Positions 1 to 8,614 of a stretch of DNA of 64,000 nucleotides are shown piece after piece; within the stretch, counting starts at the first letter, position 1; every line of letters begins with the position of its first letter. Source of the stretch: Micromonospora sp. CCTCC AA 2012012 (GTDB lineage: Bacteria; Actinomycetota; Actinomycetes; Mycobacteriales; Micromonosporaceae); contig NZ_CP159342.1 in the NCBI RefSeq assembly GCF_040499845.1, positions 6,448,001-6,512,000 of the forward strand. The letters are read 5' to 3'. A program made the translations under genes and the position numbers. The notes beneath the pieces were generated by a model. The model was not told where the DNA came from. It made no database searches and was given only the letters and a program-made list of their open reading frames with translations.

Positions 1-1640
1 CCCTCCAGCGAGAAGCGCTTCTGGCCGACGTACTTGGTCTGGAGGAAGGTCTCGAAGGCCTCGGCGGCGTTCAGTCGGTTGAGCACGTGCTTCTGCTCTT
101 CCGGGCTGGGCTTCTCGTACTTGCGCTCGATCCGCTCCTGGATCCAGCGCCGCTCCTCCGGGTCCTGGATGTGCATGTACTCGATGCCGATCCGGCGGCA
201 GTACGAGTCGCGCAGCACGCCGAGGATCTCGCGCAGCTTCATCCGCTGCTTGCCGGCGAAGCCGTTGACCGGGAAGACCCGGTCCAGATCCCACAGGGTC
301 AGCCCGTGCTGGAGGACGTCCAGGTCCGGGTGCTTCCGGATCTTGAACTCCAGCGGGTCGGTGTCGGCCATCAGGTGGCCGCGCACCCGGTACGCGTGGA
401 TCAGCTCGTGCACCCGCGCGGTCTTGTTGATCTGACCCTCGGAGTCGACCGCCACGTCCCGCACCCAGCGCACCGGCTCGTACGGGATGCGCAGCGAGGT
501 GAAGATCTGGTCGTAGAAGCCGCGCTCGCCGAGCAGCAGCTCGTGCATCACCTTGAGGAACTCGCCGGACTGCGCGCCCTGGATGATCCGGTGGTCGTAG
601 GTGCTGGTCAGCGTGATGATCTTGCTGACCGCCAGCTCGGCGAGGGTCGCCTCGCTCATGCCCTGGTACGGCGCCGGGTATTCCATCGCGCCGACGCCGA
701 TGATGGCGCTCTGCCCCTGCATCAGGCGCGGGATCGAGTGGACCGTGCCGATGCCACCCGGGTTGGTCAGCGAGATCGTGGTGCCGGAGTAGTCCTCCAT
801 GGTCAGCTCGTTGCGGCGGGCGCGCCGGACCACGTCCTCGTACGCCTGCCAGAACTGCCGGAAGTCCATCTGCTCGCAGCCCTTGATGGAGGGCACCACC
901 AGGTTGCGGGAGCCGTCCGGCTTGGTCAGGTCGATGGCGATGCCCAGGTTGACGTGCTCCGGGCGGACCATCGCCGGCTTGCCGTCGACCTCGGCGAAGG
1001 AGTTGTTCATCTCCGGGTGCTCGACCAGCGCCCGGACCATCGCGTACCCGACGAGGTGGGTGAAGCTGACCTTGCCGCCACGGCCGCGAGCCAGGTGGTT
1101 GTTGATGACGATGCGGTTGTCCACCAGCAGCTTGGCCGGGACCGCGCGCACGCTGGTGGCGGTCGGCACGGCCAGCGAGGCGTCCATGTTCTGGACGATC
1201 TTGGCAGCCACGCCGCGCAGCGGGGTGGTGCCGGCGGCGCTCGCGGTCGGCGCCTTGGCGGCGGGCTTCGCGGGCGCCGGGGCGGCCTTCGCGGCCGGCT
1301 TCTCGGCGACGGGCCTGGCGGCGGCCGGCTTCGCCGGGGCCGGCGTGGCGGGCGCCGGGGCGGCCTTCGCGGCCGGCTTCTCGGCGGCCGGCTGGGCGAC
1401 GGAGGCGACGGCCTCCTGCTGCTCGGCGGGCTCGGGCCGGGCGGCCGGCTTGGCCTGGCCGTCGGCGGGGCGCGCGGGCGCGGCGCCGGGCGCGGGTCGG
1501 TAGTCGGCGAAGAAGTCGTGCCAGGCCGAATCAACGCTCGATGGGTCGGCGAGGTAGCGCTGGTACATCTCCTCGACGATCCACTCGTTCGGGCCGAAAC
1601 CCGCCAGTGGGTTCTCCTGCGAAGTCTGCTGGGTCGACAC
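1..1640 (-). CDS. kgd: Multifunctional 2-oxoglutarate decarboxylase / dehydrogenase E1-E2 (Kgd), N-terminal part
   Basis: TCA-cycle enzyme that decarboxylates 2-oxoglutarate and passes the succinyl group to CoA or glyoxylate. The GTG start at 1640 gives [20 protein letters not shown], the short E1-type N-terminal helix. An Ala/Pro/Lys-rich linker follows (about residues 40-115), then an E2-like acyltransferase domain (about 115-350) carrying [15 protein letters not shown], the counterpart of the E2 DHRxxDG motif, then the start of the thiamine-diphosphate E1 part. About 547 residues are in the window; the family is about 1,230-1,260 aa, so the E1 catalytic core lies beyond base 1. A GAAAGAGG stretch 12 nt upstream is the likely ribosome site. 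The fused E2-E1 architecture is typical of mycobacteria and related actinobacteria. Regulation by GarA/FHA proteins is known for the family but not visible here. Confidence 0.95.
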   Translation of the reverse strand, partial: MSTQQTSQENPLAGFGPNEWIVEEMYQRYLADPSSVDSAWHDFFADYRPAPGAAPARPADGQAKPAARPEPAEQQEAVASVAQPAAEKPAAKAAPAPATPAPAKPAAARPVAEKPAAKAAPAPAKPAAKAPTASAAGTTPLRGVAAKIVQNMDASLAVPTATSVRAVPAKLLVDNRIVINNHLARGRGGKVSFTHLVGYAMVRALVEHPEMNNSFAEVDGKPAMVRPEHVNLGIAIDLTKPDGSRNLVVPSIKGCEQMDFRQFWQAYEDVVRRARRNELTMEDYSGTTISLTNPGGIGTVHSIPRLMQGQSAIIGVGAMEYPAPYQGMSEATLAELAVSKIITLTSTYDHRIIQGAQSGEFLKVMHELLLGERGFYDQIFTSLRIPYEPVRWVRDVAVDSEGQINKTARVHELIHAYRVRGHLMADTDPLEFKIRKHPDLDVLQHGLTLWDLDRVFPVNGFAGKQRMKLREILGVLRDSYCRRIGIEYMHIQDPEERRWIQERIERKYEKPSPEEQKHVLNRLNAAEAFETFLQTKYVGQKRFSLE

Positions 1641-1840
1641 GGCCGGTAATCGCCTCTTTCACGCGGGTTCGTTTGTCACGCGGTGTCCGCCGGTGCCGGA
1701 ATAGCAGCGCACGGGAGACGGTCCCCAGGCTACGCCGTGCGAATGCCGCCGGCATTCTCGCCTCCGGCTGGTGGTCCGTTTCACAGAAGATGCCAGAAGT
1801 TCGGCAAACGCTGCGTGCCCGGTCGACTCCTGCTAGACGC

Positions 1841-1876
1841 GCAACGGCCCCGGGGCGCGCGCCCCGGGGCCGTTGC
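1841..1876 (-). terminator. GC-rich hairpin after the ABC permease gene
   Basis: Perfect 36-nt palindrome: an 18-nt arm GCAACGGCCCCGGGGCGC (1841-1858) is followed directly by its complement (1859-1876). It lies 12 nt past the stop of the minus-strand permease gene and upstream of kgd, so it probably ends the ABC transporter transcript and insulates kgd. No long U tract follows, as is usual for actinobacterial terminators. Confidence 0.65.
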
Positions 1877-1888
1877 GACACGGCGGTG

Positions 1889-2710
1889 TCAGGAGATGTC
1901 GCGCCGCCGGATGGTCAGCACGCCGATCGCCCCGGCGACCACGGCGTACCCGATCAGCACCGCGGCCCCCGCCCAGCGCGGCGGCTGCCCCGGGATGTCG
2001 GCGCCGCTCACCATCAGCCCCGACGCCAGCGACGGCACCAGCAGCTGGAGCTTGTTGATCCAGTCACCGAACTTCGCGGCCAGCAGGCTCAGCGCGATGC
2101 CGGCGCCGATGGTGCCGCCCAGATAGAGCAGGATGCCGGTCACCGTGGCGCCGATCTGACTGCGGATCAGCACGCCGAGCCCGACCCCCAGCACCGACCA
2201 GAGCAGGTAGGCCAGCGCGTTGAGGCCGATGGCCCGCCAGACCGCGCCGCTGCCGAGCTGCGGCCCGACGTCCACCGCGTGCAGCACCAGCGGACCGACG
2301 ACCAGGTTCAGCAGCGTGGTGACCAGCCAGAAGAGCAGCGCCAGGACGCCCGCGGCGGCCAGCTTGGCCAGCATCACGGCGGTGCGGTGCGGCGCGGTGA
2401 GGAACGTGGTGGTCACCGTCTGGTGGAAGAACTCGCTGGTCACCACGACGATGCCCAGCAGCATCACGATCATCAGGCCGAGGAACTGACCGTTGGTGTA
2501 GACGTTGGCGGCCAGGCTGTCGGCGCTGGCCGCCGCCTGGATCTGGTCGGCCTGGTCCGCCGGCACGTCGCCGTTCGCGCCGGTGGCCGTCGCGGCCCCC
2601 AACCAGTTCAGGAGCATGGCCACGCCCCAGAGCGGCAACGTGATCAGACCGAAGATCCACCAGGTGCTGGTCGTACGGATCTTGAGCAGCTCGGATCGGA
2701 CGAGGTTCAT
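1889..2710 (-). CDS. ABC-2 type transporter permease
   Basis: Membrane subunit of an ABC exporter, 273 aa. It begins MNLVRSELLKIRTTSTWWIF, the typical N-terminus of ABC-2 permeases that act on or next to the membrane. About six hydrophobic segments follow, with one extracytoplasmic stretch (residues about 45-75, rich in Ala, Asp and Gln) after the first helix. The ATG overlaps the stop of the upstream ATPase gene by four bases (ATGA at 2710-2707), so the two are translationally coupled and surely form one transporter. The substrate cannot be told from sequence. Related actinobacterial pairs export antibiotics, peptides or lipids, but that is family context only. Confidence 0.88.
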   Translation of the reverse strand: MNLVRSELLKIRTTSTWWIFGLITLPLWGVAMLLNWLGAATATGANGDVPADQADQIQAAASADSLAANVYTNGQFLGLMIVMLLGIVVVTSEFFHQTVTTTFLTAPHRTAVMLAKLAAAGVLALLFWLVTTLLNLVVGPLVLHAVDVGPQLGSGAVWRAIGLNALAYLLWSVLGVGLGVLIRSQIGATVTGILLYLGGTIGAGIALSLLAAKFGDWINKLQLLVPSLASGLMVSGADIPGQPPRWAGAAVLIGYAVVAGAIGVLTIRRRDIS

Positions 2711-3645
2711 CGGATGTCCGCCTTTCCGGCCGTCAGTTCCAGGAAGACCCGTTCCAGGTCGGGTCGTTCGGCGGTCAGCTCGTGCAGCTCCACCTTGGCG
2801 GCCAGCGCGGCCCGGCCGACCGTCGGGGCGTCCGCCCCGGTGACCAGCAGCCCGCCGTGCTCGCCGGTGGTGACCGTGGCGCCCTGCTCCTGCAGCGCGG
2901 CGGTCAGCTCGGCCGCCTGCGGGGTGCGGACCCGCACCTGGCCGCCGTGGGTCATCGACCCCATCACCTGCTCCACCGGGCCCTGCCGGACCAGCTTGCC
3001 GGCCGCGATGATCACCACGTCGTCGGCGAGCAGCTGCATCTCCGACAGCAGGTGACTGGAGACCAGCACCGTACGACCCTCGGCGGCGAGTCCCTTGAGG
3101 AAGCCGCGCATCCACCGGATGCCCTCCGGGTCGAGGCCGTTGGCCGGCTCGTCGAGGATCAGCACCTGCGGGTTGCCGAGCATCGCGGCGGCGATGCCGA
3201 GCCGCTGCTTCATGCCGAGCGAGTAGCCCTTGAACTTGCGCTTCGCCGCCGGGGACAGCCCGACCAGGGCCAGCGCCTCGTCGGCCCGGCTGCGGGGCAG
3301 GCCGGCCGCCGCGCAGATCACCCGCAGGTGGTTGATGCCGGTGCGGCCCTTGTGCGCGCTGGAGGCCTCCAGCACCGCGCCCACCGAGCGCAGCGGGTCG
3401 GTCAGGTCGGCGTACCGGTGGCCGCCGATGGTCGCGCCACCGGCCGTCGGGGCGACCAGGTTGAGCAGCATGCGCAGGGTGGTCGTCTTGCCGGCGCCGT
3501 TCGGGCCGAGGAAGCCGGTCACCCGCCCCGGCTCGACGGTGAAGGACAGGTCGTCCACCGCCCGGACGTTCTTGTACTGCTTGGTCAGTCCGGACACCAC
3601 GATCTGGCCGGTACCGGCGTTGGGGCTCCACTGCCCGTCGGACAT
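2707..3645 (-). CDS. ABC transporter ATP-binding protein
   Basis: ATPase subunit of the exporter, 312 aa. Walker A GPNGAGKTT lies near residue 50, the signature region is YSLGMKQRLGIA, Walker B is VLILDEPANGLDP, and the switch histidine is in VSSHLLSE. A C-terminal extension of about 80 residues is the accessory domain of the CcmA/NatA-type group (DrrA-like). The ATG at 3645 was chosen because AGGAGAGGAGAACG lies directly upstream; a longer in-frame start at 3723 lacks a ribosome site and would add basic, Pro-rich sequence foreign to the family. The permease start is nested in its stop codon. Confidence 0.9.
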   Translation of the reverse strand: MSDGQWSPNAGTGQIVVSGLTKQYKNVRAVDDLSFTVEPGRVTGFLGPNGAGKTTTLRMLLNLVAPTAGGATIGGHRYADLTDPLRSVGAVLEASSAHKGRTGINHLRVICAAAGLPRSRADEALALVGLSPAAKRKFKGYSLGMKQRLGIAAAMLGNPQVLILDEPANGLDPEGIRWMRGFLKGLAAEGRTVLVSSHLLSEMQLLADDVVIIAAGKLVRQGPVEQVMGSMTHGGQVRVRTPQAAELTAALQEQGATVTTGEHGGLLVTGADAPTVGRAALAAKVELHELTAERPDLERVFLELTAGKADIR

Positions 3646-3807
3646 CGTTCTCCTCTCCTGCCGCGACGCGCGGAGCGCGCCGCTGGGGCGCCGTTGCGGG
3701 GGCGCCGACGGACAGCCTGGCAAGGCCGTGCAAGCAGGTCAATCGGGCGCTGTCCGGAGTCGGGCCTCCGTCCCGGGCAGGAGGTGATCATCCGCAGGGA
3801 TGAGACG

Positions 3808-4464
3808 TCAGGCCGCCGGCAGCGCGATCCAGGTGGCCCGCGCCCAGCCGAGCAGCGTCCCGGTGGGGCCGTACAGGCTGGAGTGCACCTCCGCCTTGCG
3901 ACCCGCGCCGCCGACCGTCGCGCCGGTCACCACGCACGCGTCACCCGGCTCGGGCAGCGCCGTGACCACGGCGGCGATCCGGCCGAGGACGTACGGGCGG
4001 CCGGGGGCGATCACGGCCCAGCCGCCGGGGCAGTCCAGCGCGGCCCAGACCGTCGCCGGGACCACCGGGTCGGGGGCGTCGAACGGCGCGGCGGTCCGGC
4101 CGTCCGGCAGCCGGCCGGGGAAGATCCGCAGGCCGTGCGGGTTCTCCGGGCCGCAGACATAGCAGCCGGGAAAGGGATGGTCCACCAGCCCGGGGTACGC
4201 CGTCGAGGCAGCCTCGGCCGTCGCCCGGTCCACCGGTGGCACCACCGCCCGGAACGGCTCGACCCGGCGTACCTGGGCGACGACCGTGCCGTCCGGGTCG
4301 CGGATCTCGCCGTCGTGGGCGGTCAGCGGGGTCTCCAGCGGCGGCGGCCGGCGCAGGGTCACCTCGACCGGTCCGCGGTCGTCGAGCGTCGCCGCGAAGA
4401 CCCCGGCGCTCCAGCCGCCGTTGCCCGAGCCCGGCGGGCCGGCGAAGCGCGATTCGATGATCAT
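3808..4464 (-). CDS. Hotdog-fold thioesterase-like protein
   Basis: Predicted soluble protein of 218 aa starting MIIESRFAGPPGSGNGGWSAG, which resembles the N-terminal half of double-hotdog acyl-CoA thioesterase-like proteins. A CYVCGPENPHGLRIFPG motif (about residues 108-124) has the CxxCG pattern seen in a group of uncharacterised actinobacterial hotdog proteins. The start has CCGGAGGACAC upstream; longer in-frame extensions are Pro/Arg-rich and unlike the family. It is divergent from the acyltransferase pair at 4647, with 182 bp between the starts, so the two units may share a control region. A role in acyl-CoA or acyl-ACP handling is inference from fold and neighbours. Confidence 0.68.
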   Translation of the reverse strand: MIIESRFAGPPGSGNGGWSAGVFAATLDDRGPVEVTLRRPPPLETPLTAHDGEIRDPDGTVVAQVRRVEPFRAVVPPVDRATAEAASTAYPGLVDHPFPGCYVCGPENPHGLRIFPGRLPDGRTAAPFDAPDPVVPATVWAALDCPGGWAVIAPGRPYVLGRIAAVVTALPEPGDACVVTGATVGGAGRKAEVHSSLYGPTGTLLGWARATWIALPAA

Positions 4465-4646
4465 GTGTCCTCCGGGTGGTCCGGGCGGCCGGCCGCGTCG
4501 CCGGGGCCCGTCCGGGCAGCCTCGCACGCCGGGCGCCGTCGTCGCGTCGCGGGCCGTCCCGCCCCATCGTGCGCGCCGGTTGGCGTTCACCGGATCGACA
4601 CCCCTCACCCCCGCAGCCGGCAACCCGAGGCCCTTACACAGATCCC

Positions 4647-5429
4647 ATGGCCGTTCTGCACGCCGCTGGCACATCCCTGACGACCAGCGGATACACCCTG
4701 CTGATCACCGACGACCCGGCACTGGTCGTGGCCGCGCAGCGGCTGCGCCACGAGGTGTTCGCCACCGAACTCGGCGCGACCCTGCGCCCGGCCGCCGTCG
4801 GGCTGGACACCGACGACTTCGACGCCCACTGCGACCACCTGGTGGTGGTCTCCGACCGCACCGGCGAGGTGGTCGGCACGTACCGGCTGCTGCCGCCGGG
4901 CCGGACCGACCGGCGGTACGCCGACGCCGAGTTCGACCTCACCGCGCTCGACCCGCTCCGTGACGACCTGGTGGAGACCGGCCGCTCCTGCGTGCACCCG
5001 GACCACCGCACCGGCGCGGTGATCAACCTGATGTGGGCGGGTCTGACCCGTTATCTGCACCTGCGCGGGTCACGCTGGCTCGGCGGCTGCGCGTCGGTGC
5101 CGGTCGCCGACGGCGGCGTCGCGGCGGCCGAGGTGTGGGCCCAGGTCGTCGCCCGGCACCTGGCCCCGCCGCCGCTGCGGGTCCGCCCCCGGCGGCCCTG
5201 GTTCGCCGAGCCGTCGGCGACCGTCGGCCCGGTGGGGTCCGCCCCGGCCGGGCACCGGGCGCTGATCCCGCCGCTGCTCCGCGGCTACCTGCGGCTCGGC
5301 GCGTGGGTGGCCGGCGAGCCGGCGTACGACCCGGACTTCCGGGTGGCCGACTTCTACGTCCTCTTCTCGCTGGACCGGATGAACCCCCGCTATCTGCGGC
5401 ACTTCCTCGGCGGCGGTGAGCGGTCGTGA
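4647..5429 (+). CDS. GNAT-type N-acyltransferase, OlsB-like
   Basis: 260-aa protein of the autoinducer-synthase/OlsB-like acetyltransferase group. Recognisable features are the N-terminal RLRHEVFATELGA segment, the VVGTYRLLPP strand, and ETGRSCVHPDHRTGAVINLMW, which match OlsB proteins that transfer a 3-hydroxyacyl chain from ACP to the alpha-amine of ornithine. The next gene is a PlsC acyltransferase overlapping by four bases, the same order as in olsBA operons. I infer synthesis of an ornithine (or other aminoacyl) lipid in the inner membrane. The ATG at 4647 was preferred over an upstream in-frame start that would add 57 Arg/Pro-rich residues. Confidence 0.75.
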   Translation: MAVLHAAGTSLTTSGYTLLITDDPALVVAAQRLRHEVFATELGATLRPAAVGLDTDDFDAHCDHLVVVSDRTGEVVGTYRLLPPGRTDRRYADAEFDLTALDPLRDDLVETGRSCVHPDHRTGAVINLMWAGLTRYLHLRGSRWLGGCASVPVADGGVAAAEVWAQVVARHLAPPPLRVRPRRPWFAEPSATVGPVGSAPAGHRALIPPLLRGYLRLGAWVAGEPAYDPDFRVADFYVLFSLDRMNPRYLRHFLGGGERS

Positions 5430-6292
5430 CCGCGGCGCTCTGGCGGCCGGTCTCCGGCTGCGGGCCGGACTGCCTGCCGATCGCCGGGGAGCCGGCCGTG
5501 CCGACCCGACGTCGGGTGGGCCGGCTGGTGGGCGTACTCGGGATGCTGCTGGTCGGGGTGGCGACGGTCGTGCTGCTGCCGGTGCTGCCGGCCCGGGAGC
5601 GGGACGCGGTGCTGCGCGGCTGGGCGCGGACGACGCTGCGCGCCCTGGGCGTGCGGCTGGTGGTGCGGGGCCGGCTGCCGCGGCGGCGGGCCCTGCTGGT
5701 CGCCAACCACGTCTCCTGGCTGGACGTGCTGGCGGTGCTGGCGGTGTCGCCGGCCCGGCTGCTGGCCAAGCGCGAGGTGCGCGGCTGGCCGCTGGTCGGG
5801 GCGTTGGCCGCAGCGGCCGGCACGGTCTTCGTGGACCGGGCCCGGCCCCGCGAGCTGCCGGCCACGGTGGCCCGGATCGCCGCCGCGCTGCGCGGCGGCC
5901 GTCCGGTCGCGGTCTTCCCGGAGGGTACGACCTGGTGCGGCGAGGCCGCGGGCTGCCGGCCGGGTGGGGGTTTTCGGCCGGCGATGTTCCAGGCGGCGAT
6001 CGACGCCGGGGCGCCGGTGGTGCCGCTGCGGATCGGCTACCGGTACGCGGACGGCGACGCGGTCACCACGGCCGCCGCCTTCCTCGGCGACGAGACCCTC
6101 TGGGCCTCGGTACGCCGGGTGCTGGCGGCCCGCGACCTGACCGTCTCGGTGGCGGTGGGCGCGGCGCTGCACCCGACGGCGGACGCGGACCGGCGGTTGC
6201 TGGCCCGGGCCGCCGAGTCGGCGGTGCACCTGGTGCCGGCCCGGGCCCGGCGGTCCCCGGCCCCGTCCATCCCGCGGGGGGTGGCCGCCTGA
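5426..6292 (+). CDS. 1-acyl-glycerol-3-phosphate / lyso-ornithine lipid acyltransferase (PlsC family)
   Basis: 288-aa PlsC-family acyltransferase. A hydrophobic helix at about residues 35-55 should anchor it to the membrane. The catalytic NHVSWLD (HX4D) lies near residue 95 and the substrate-binding FPEGTTW near 170. The GTG start lies inside the stop of the preceding GNAT gene (GTGA overlap), so the two are coupled. On its own the family usually acylates lysophosphatidic acid; next to an OlsB-like gene the likelier job is OlsA-type esterification of lyso-ornithine lipid. This pairing argument is inference; the acyltransferase fold is clear. Confidence 0.82.
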   Translation: MTAALWRPVSGCGPDCLPIAGEPAVPTRRRVGRLVGVLGMLLVGVATVVLLPVLPARERDAVLRGWARTTLRALGVRLVVRGRLPRRRALLVANHVSWLDVLAVLAVSPARLLAKREVRGWPLVGALAAAAGTVFVDRARPRELPATVARIAAALRGGRPVAVFPEGTTWCGEAAGCRPGGGFRPAMFQAAIDAGAPVVPLRIGYRYADGDAVTTAAAFLGDETLWASVRRVLAARDLTVSVAVGAALHPTADADRRLLARAAESAVHLVPARARRSPAPSIPRGVAA

Positions 6293-6315
6293 CGGATCCG
6301 CGACACGTAACAGTC

Positions 6316-6345
6316 TTGTTCAGTCGCGATGTATCGCGTTACGCT
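6316..6345 (+). promoter_or_regulatory. Promoter of the DUF4097-padR unit with palindromic operator in the spacer
   Basis: TTGTTC (6316-6321) and TACGCT (6340-6345) are separated by 18 nt. The spacer holds a perfect palindrome CGCGAT-GT-ATCGCG (6325-6338). It lies about 50 nt before the DUF4097 start, whose operon partner encodes a PadR repressor, so autoregulation is the simplest reading. AT-containing palindromes of this kind are common before actinobacterial PadR/DUF4097 pairs, from general knowledge. Confidence 0.55.
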
Positions 6346-6397
6346 CTCCTCGTCACCCGACGTGCCGCAGCGGCGCGTCGACGAGAGGAGGACGGCC

Positions 6398-7234
6398 ATG
6401 GCCAGTTGGACGGTCGACAGCCCGCAACGACTCACCCTGGAGGAGCCGGTCACCCGGCTCGACGTCCGGCTCATCACCGGGCGGCTCAACGTCGTCGCCA
6501 CCGACGGCCCGGCCCGGGTCGACGTCACCCGGGTCAGCAGCCGGCCCGTCATCGTCGAGCACCAGGACGGCACGCTCGTCGTCCGCCACCCGCACCCGCC
6601 GCGCTGGCCCGGACTCGCCTGGTGGCTCGGGCAGCTCGGCCGCCGGTTCCGCGCCGAGGTCTCCATCGCCGTACCGGCCGAGGTCCAGGCCGACCTGCGG
6701 CTGGTCGACGGCGCGCTGGTCGTCTCCGGGCTGCGCCGGGACACCCAGGTCGACGTCACCTCCGGGCAGGTCACCCTGCGCGGGCTGCGCGGCCGGACCG
6801 CCGCGAAGGTCATCTCCGGGCCGGTGGAGGCGCTCGGCGTCTCCGGCGACCTGACCCTGGAGACGGTCTCCGGCGAGGTGATCCTCGCCGAGAGCGCGGC
6901 CGACCGGGTACACGCCAACACCGTCTCCGGCGCGATCACCTGCGACCTGGACAACCCCCGGCACAGCGAGATCCGGCTCAGCACCATCTCCGGCGGCATC
7001 ACCGTCCGGGTCCGCCAGGACAGCGACCTCGCCGTCCACCTGCACACCACCTCCGGCCGGATCACCAGCGGCTTCCCGCAGGTCGGCGGCGCGGCGGGGT
7101 TCGGCGCGGTGAAGGACAGCCACGGGGTGCTCGGCGGCGGCGACGGTAAGCTCTGGGCCTCCGCGACCTCCGGCAGCATCGCCCTGCTGGCCCGCCCGGT
7201 CGAGGGTACCGACGCCGAGGGGGGACTGCCGTGA
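6398..7234 (+). CDS. DUF4097 family beta-strand repeat protein
   Basis: 278-aa protein made of repeating short beta-strand units (TVSGEV, TVSGAI, TISGGI, TTSGRI, ATSGSI), the hallmark of the DUF4097 (LiaG/LiaI-like adhesin) right-handed beta-helix. No signal peptide is evident. The start at 6398 follows GAGAGGAGGACGGCC; the longer frame from 6329 would overlap the operator. It is coupled by a GTGA overlap to a PadR regulator. In Firmicutes and actinobacteria such proteins accompany envelope-stress or antibiotic-response regulators, but the biochemical function is unknown. Confidence 0.82.
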   Translation: MASWTVDSPQRLTLEEPVTRLDVRLITGRLNVVATDGPARVDVTRVSSRPVIVEHQDGTLVVRHPHPPRWPGLAWWLGQLGRRFRAEVSIAVPAEVQADLRLVDGALVVSGLRRDTQVDVTSGQVTLRGLRGRTAAKVISGPVEALGVSGDLTLETVSGEVILAESAADRVHANTVSGAITCDLDNPRHSEIRLSTISGGITVRVRQDSDLAVHLHTTSGRITSGFPQVGGAAGFGAVKDSHGVLGGGDGKLWASATSGSIALLARPVEGTDAEGGLP

Positions 7235-7827
7235 CCGCCGTGTTCAGCCACGGGCGGCTGCGGCTCTATCTGCTCAAGCTGCTCGACGACGGCCCCAAGC
7301 ACGGCTACGAGCTGATCCGGCTGCTGGAGGACCGCTTCCTCGGCCTGTACGCGCCGAGCGCCGGCACCATCTATCCCCGGCTGCAACGCCTGGAGGTCGA
7401 GGGGCTGGTCACCCACACCGCCGCCGGCGGACGCAAGGTCTATGAGATCACCGAGGCGGGCCGGGCCGAGCTGCGGCAGCGCGCCGACGAGCTGGCCACG
7501 CTGGAGAGCGACATCACCGCCTCCGTGCAGGATCTCTCCGCCCTGGCCGGCGAGATCCAGACCGAGGTCCGTGGCTCGGTCCGCGACCTCAAGCGTGAGC
7601 TGCGCGAGGCCACCCGGCAGACCCGCCGGACCCGCTGGGAGCCGCCGCCCACCCGGCCGCCGAACGGGGAGGCGCCCCTGCTCGCCGAGTTCGACCAGCG
7701 GCTCGCCGCGTTCACCGTCGAGGTCGGCGCGCTGGTCCGGGCCGGCCGGCTCAGCGACACCCAGCTGCGGACCGCCATCCGGGTGCTCGACGGCGCGTTG
7801 GACGGGCTGCGCCGGCTGCTGCGCTGA
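7231..7827 (+). CDS. PadR family transcriptional regulator
   Basis: 198-aa regulator. The N-terminal winged helix reads LRLYLLKLLDDGPKHGYELI, followed by the SAGTIYPRLQRLEVEGLV recognition region and the GGRKVYEIT wing typical of PadR. The C-terminal part (about 90-198) is a long, charged, helical dimerisation segment, placing it in the larger PadR subfamily. It starts with GTG overlapping the DUF4097 stop. The likely target is the palindrome at 6325-6338. The inducing ligand is not predictable. Confidence 0.9.
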   Translation: MTAVFSHGRLRLYLLKLLDDGPKHGYELIRLLEDRFLGLYAPSAGTIYPRLQRLEVEGLVTHTAAGGRKVYEITEAGRAELRQRADELATLESDITASVQDLSALAGEIQTEVRGSVRDLKRELREATRQTRRTRWEPPPTRPPNGEAPLLAEFDQRLAAFTVEVGALVRAGRLSDTQLRTAIRVLDGALDGLRRLLR

Positions 7828-7850
7828 GCCGTGGCCGCCGGGGCGGCGGC

Positions 7851-7883
7851 TCACAGGTTGTTTCCAGGAACCGCCCAGCGCAG
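7851..7883 (+). promoter_or_regulatory. PhoP-type direct-repeat box upstream of the response regulator
   Basis: Three 11-bp phased units: TCACAGG-TTGT, TTCCAGG-AACC and GCCCAGC-GCAG. Spacing and first half-site match the mycobacterial PhoP box (TCACAGC repeats with 4-bp spacers). It sits 29 bp before the regulator's ATG, suggesting autoregulation. The same arrangement recurs at 10157-10189. Confidence 0.62.
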
Positions 7884-7912
7884 CCGCAGCCAGAGCGCGG
7901 ATGATGGGGCCC

Positions 7913-8614
7913 ATGGCGGCTACCCAGACCGAGGCCCGACTGCTCGTCGTCGAGGACGACCCGAACATCCTCGAACTGCTCTCCGCGAGCCTGCGCTTCG
8001 CGGGGTTCGACGTGGCGACCGCGATGAGCGGCAGCGCGGCGCTGAGTGCCGCCAAGGACCACCGGCCCGACCTGGTGGTGCTCGACGTCATGCTGCCCGA
8101 CCTGGACGGCTTCGAGGTCATCCGGATGCTCCGCGAGGGCGGTACGCGTACCCCGGTGGTCTTCCTGACCGCCCGGGACGCCACCGACGACAAGATCCGC
8201 GGGCTGACCCTGGGCGGCGACGACTACGTCACCAAGCCGTTCAGCCTGGAGGAGTTGACCGCCCGGATCCGGGCCGTGCTGCGGCGGACCGCCACCGGTG
8301 AGCACGCGCCGTCCCGGCTCACCTTCGCCGACCTGGAGCTGGACGAGGAGACCCACGAGGTGCACCGGGCCGGCCAGCGGGTGCAGCTCTCGCCGACCGA
8401 GTTCAAGCTGCTGCGCTATCTGATGCTGAACGCCAACCGGGTGCTGTCCAAGGCGCAGATCCTCGACCACGTCTGGAACTACGACTTCCGGGGCGACGAC
8501 AACATCGTCGAGTCCTACATCTCCTACCTGCGGCGCAAGGTCGACAACACCCAGCCCCGGCTGATCCACACCCTGCGCGGAGTGGGCTACGTGCTGCGCA
8601 AGCCGGCGGCGTGA
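7913..8614 (+). CDS. phoP: OmpR/PhoP-family response regulator
   Basis: 233-aa two-component response regulator. The receiver domain has the acidic pair EDD at residues 14-16, phospho-acceptor Asp58 (VVLDVML) and the TKPFSLEE lysine loop. The C-terminal winged helix (about 140-233) contains RLTFADLELDEETHEV, LSPTEFKLLRYL and ILDHVWNYDF. These strings follow mycobacterial PhoP closely, more so than MprA or MtrA as I remember them, so I call it PhoP-like. Starts at 7901 and 7904 are also in frame; none has a strong ribosome site. It overlaps the sensor kinase by four bases, and direct repeats matching a PhoP box precede it. Confidence 0.88.
   Translation: MAATQTEARLLVVEDDPNILELLSASLRFAGFDVATAMSGSAALSAAKDHRPDLVVLDVMLPDLDGFEVIRMLREGGTRTPVVFLTARDATDDKIRGLTLGGDDYVTKPFSLEELTARIRAVLRRTATGEHAPSRLTFADLELDEETHEVHRAGQRVQLSPTEFKLLRYLMLNANRVLSKAQILDHVWNYDFRGDDNIVESYISYLRRKVDNTQPRLIHTLRGVGYVLRKPAA

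Noticed and set aside
6307..6318. Shared motif TAACAGTCTT before both the DUF4097 gene and the GH18 gene (41044-41053)
   Set aside because: The shared core is only ten bases, sits at different positions relative to the promoters and the genes have no common theme, so chance is likely.
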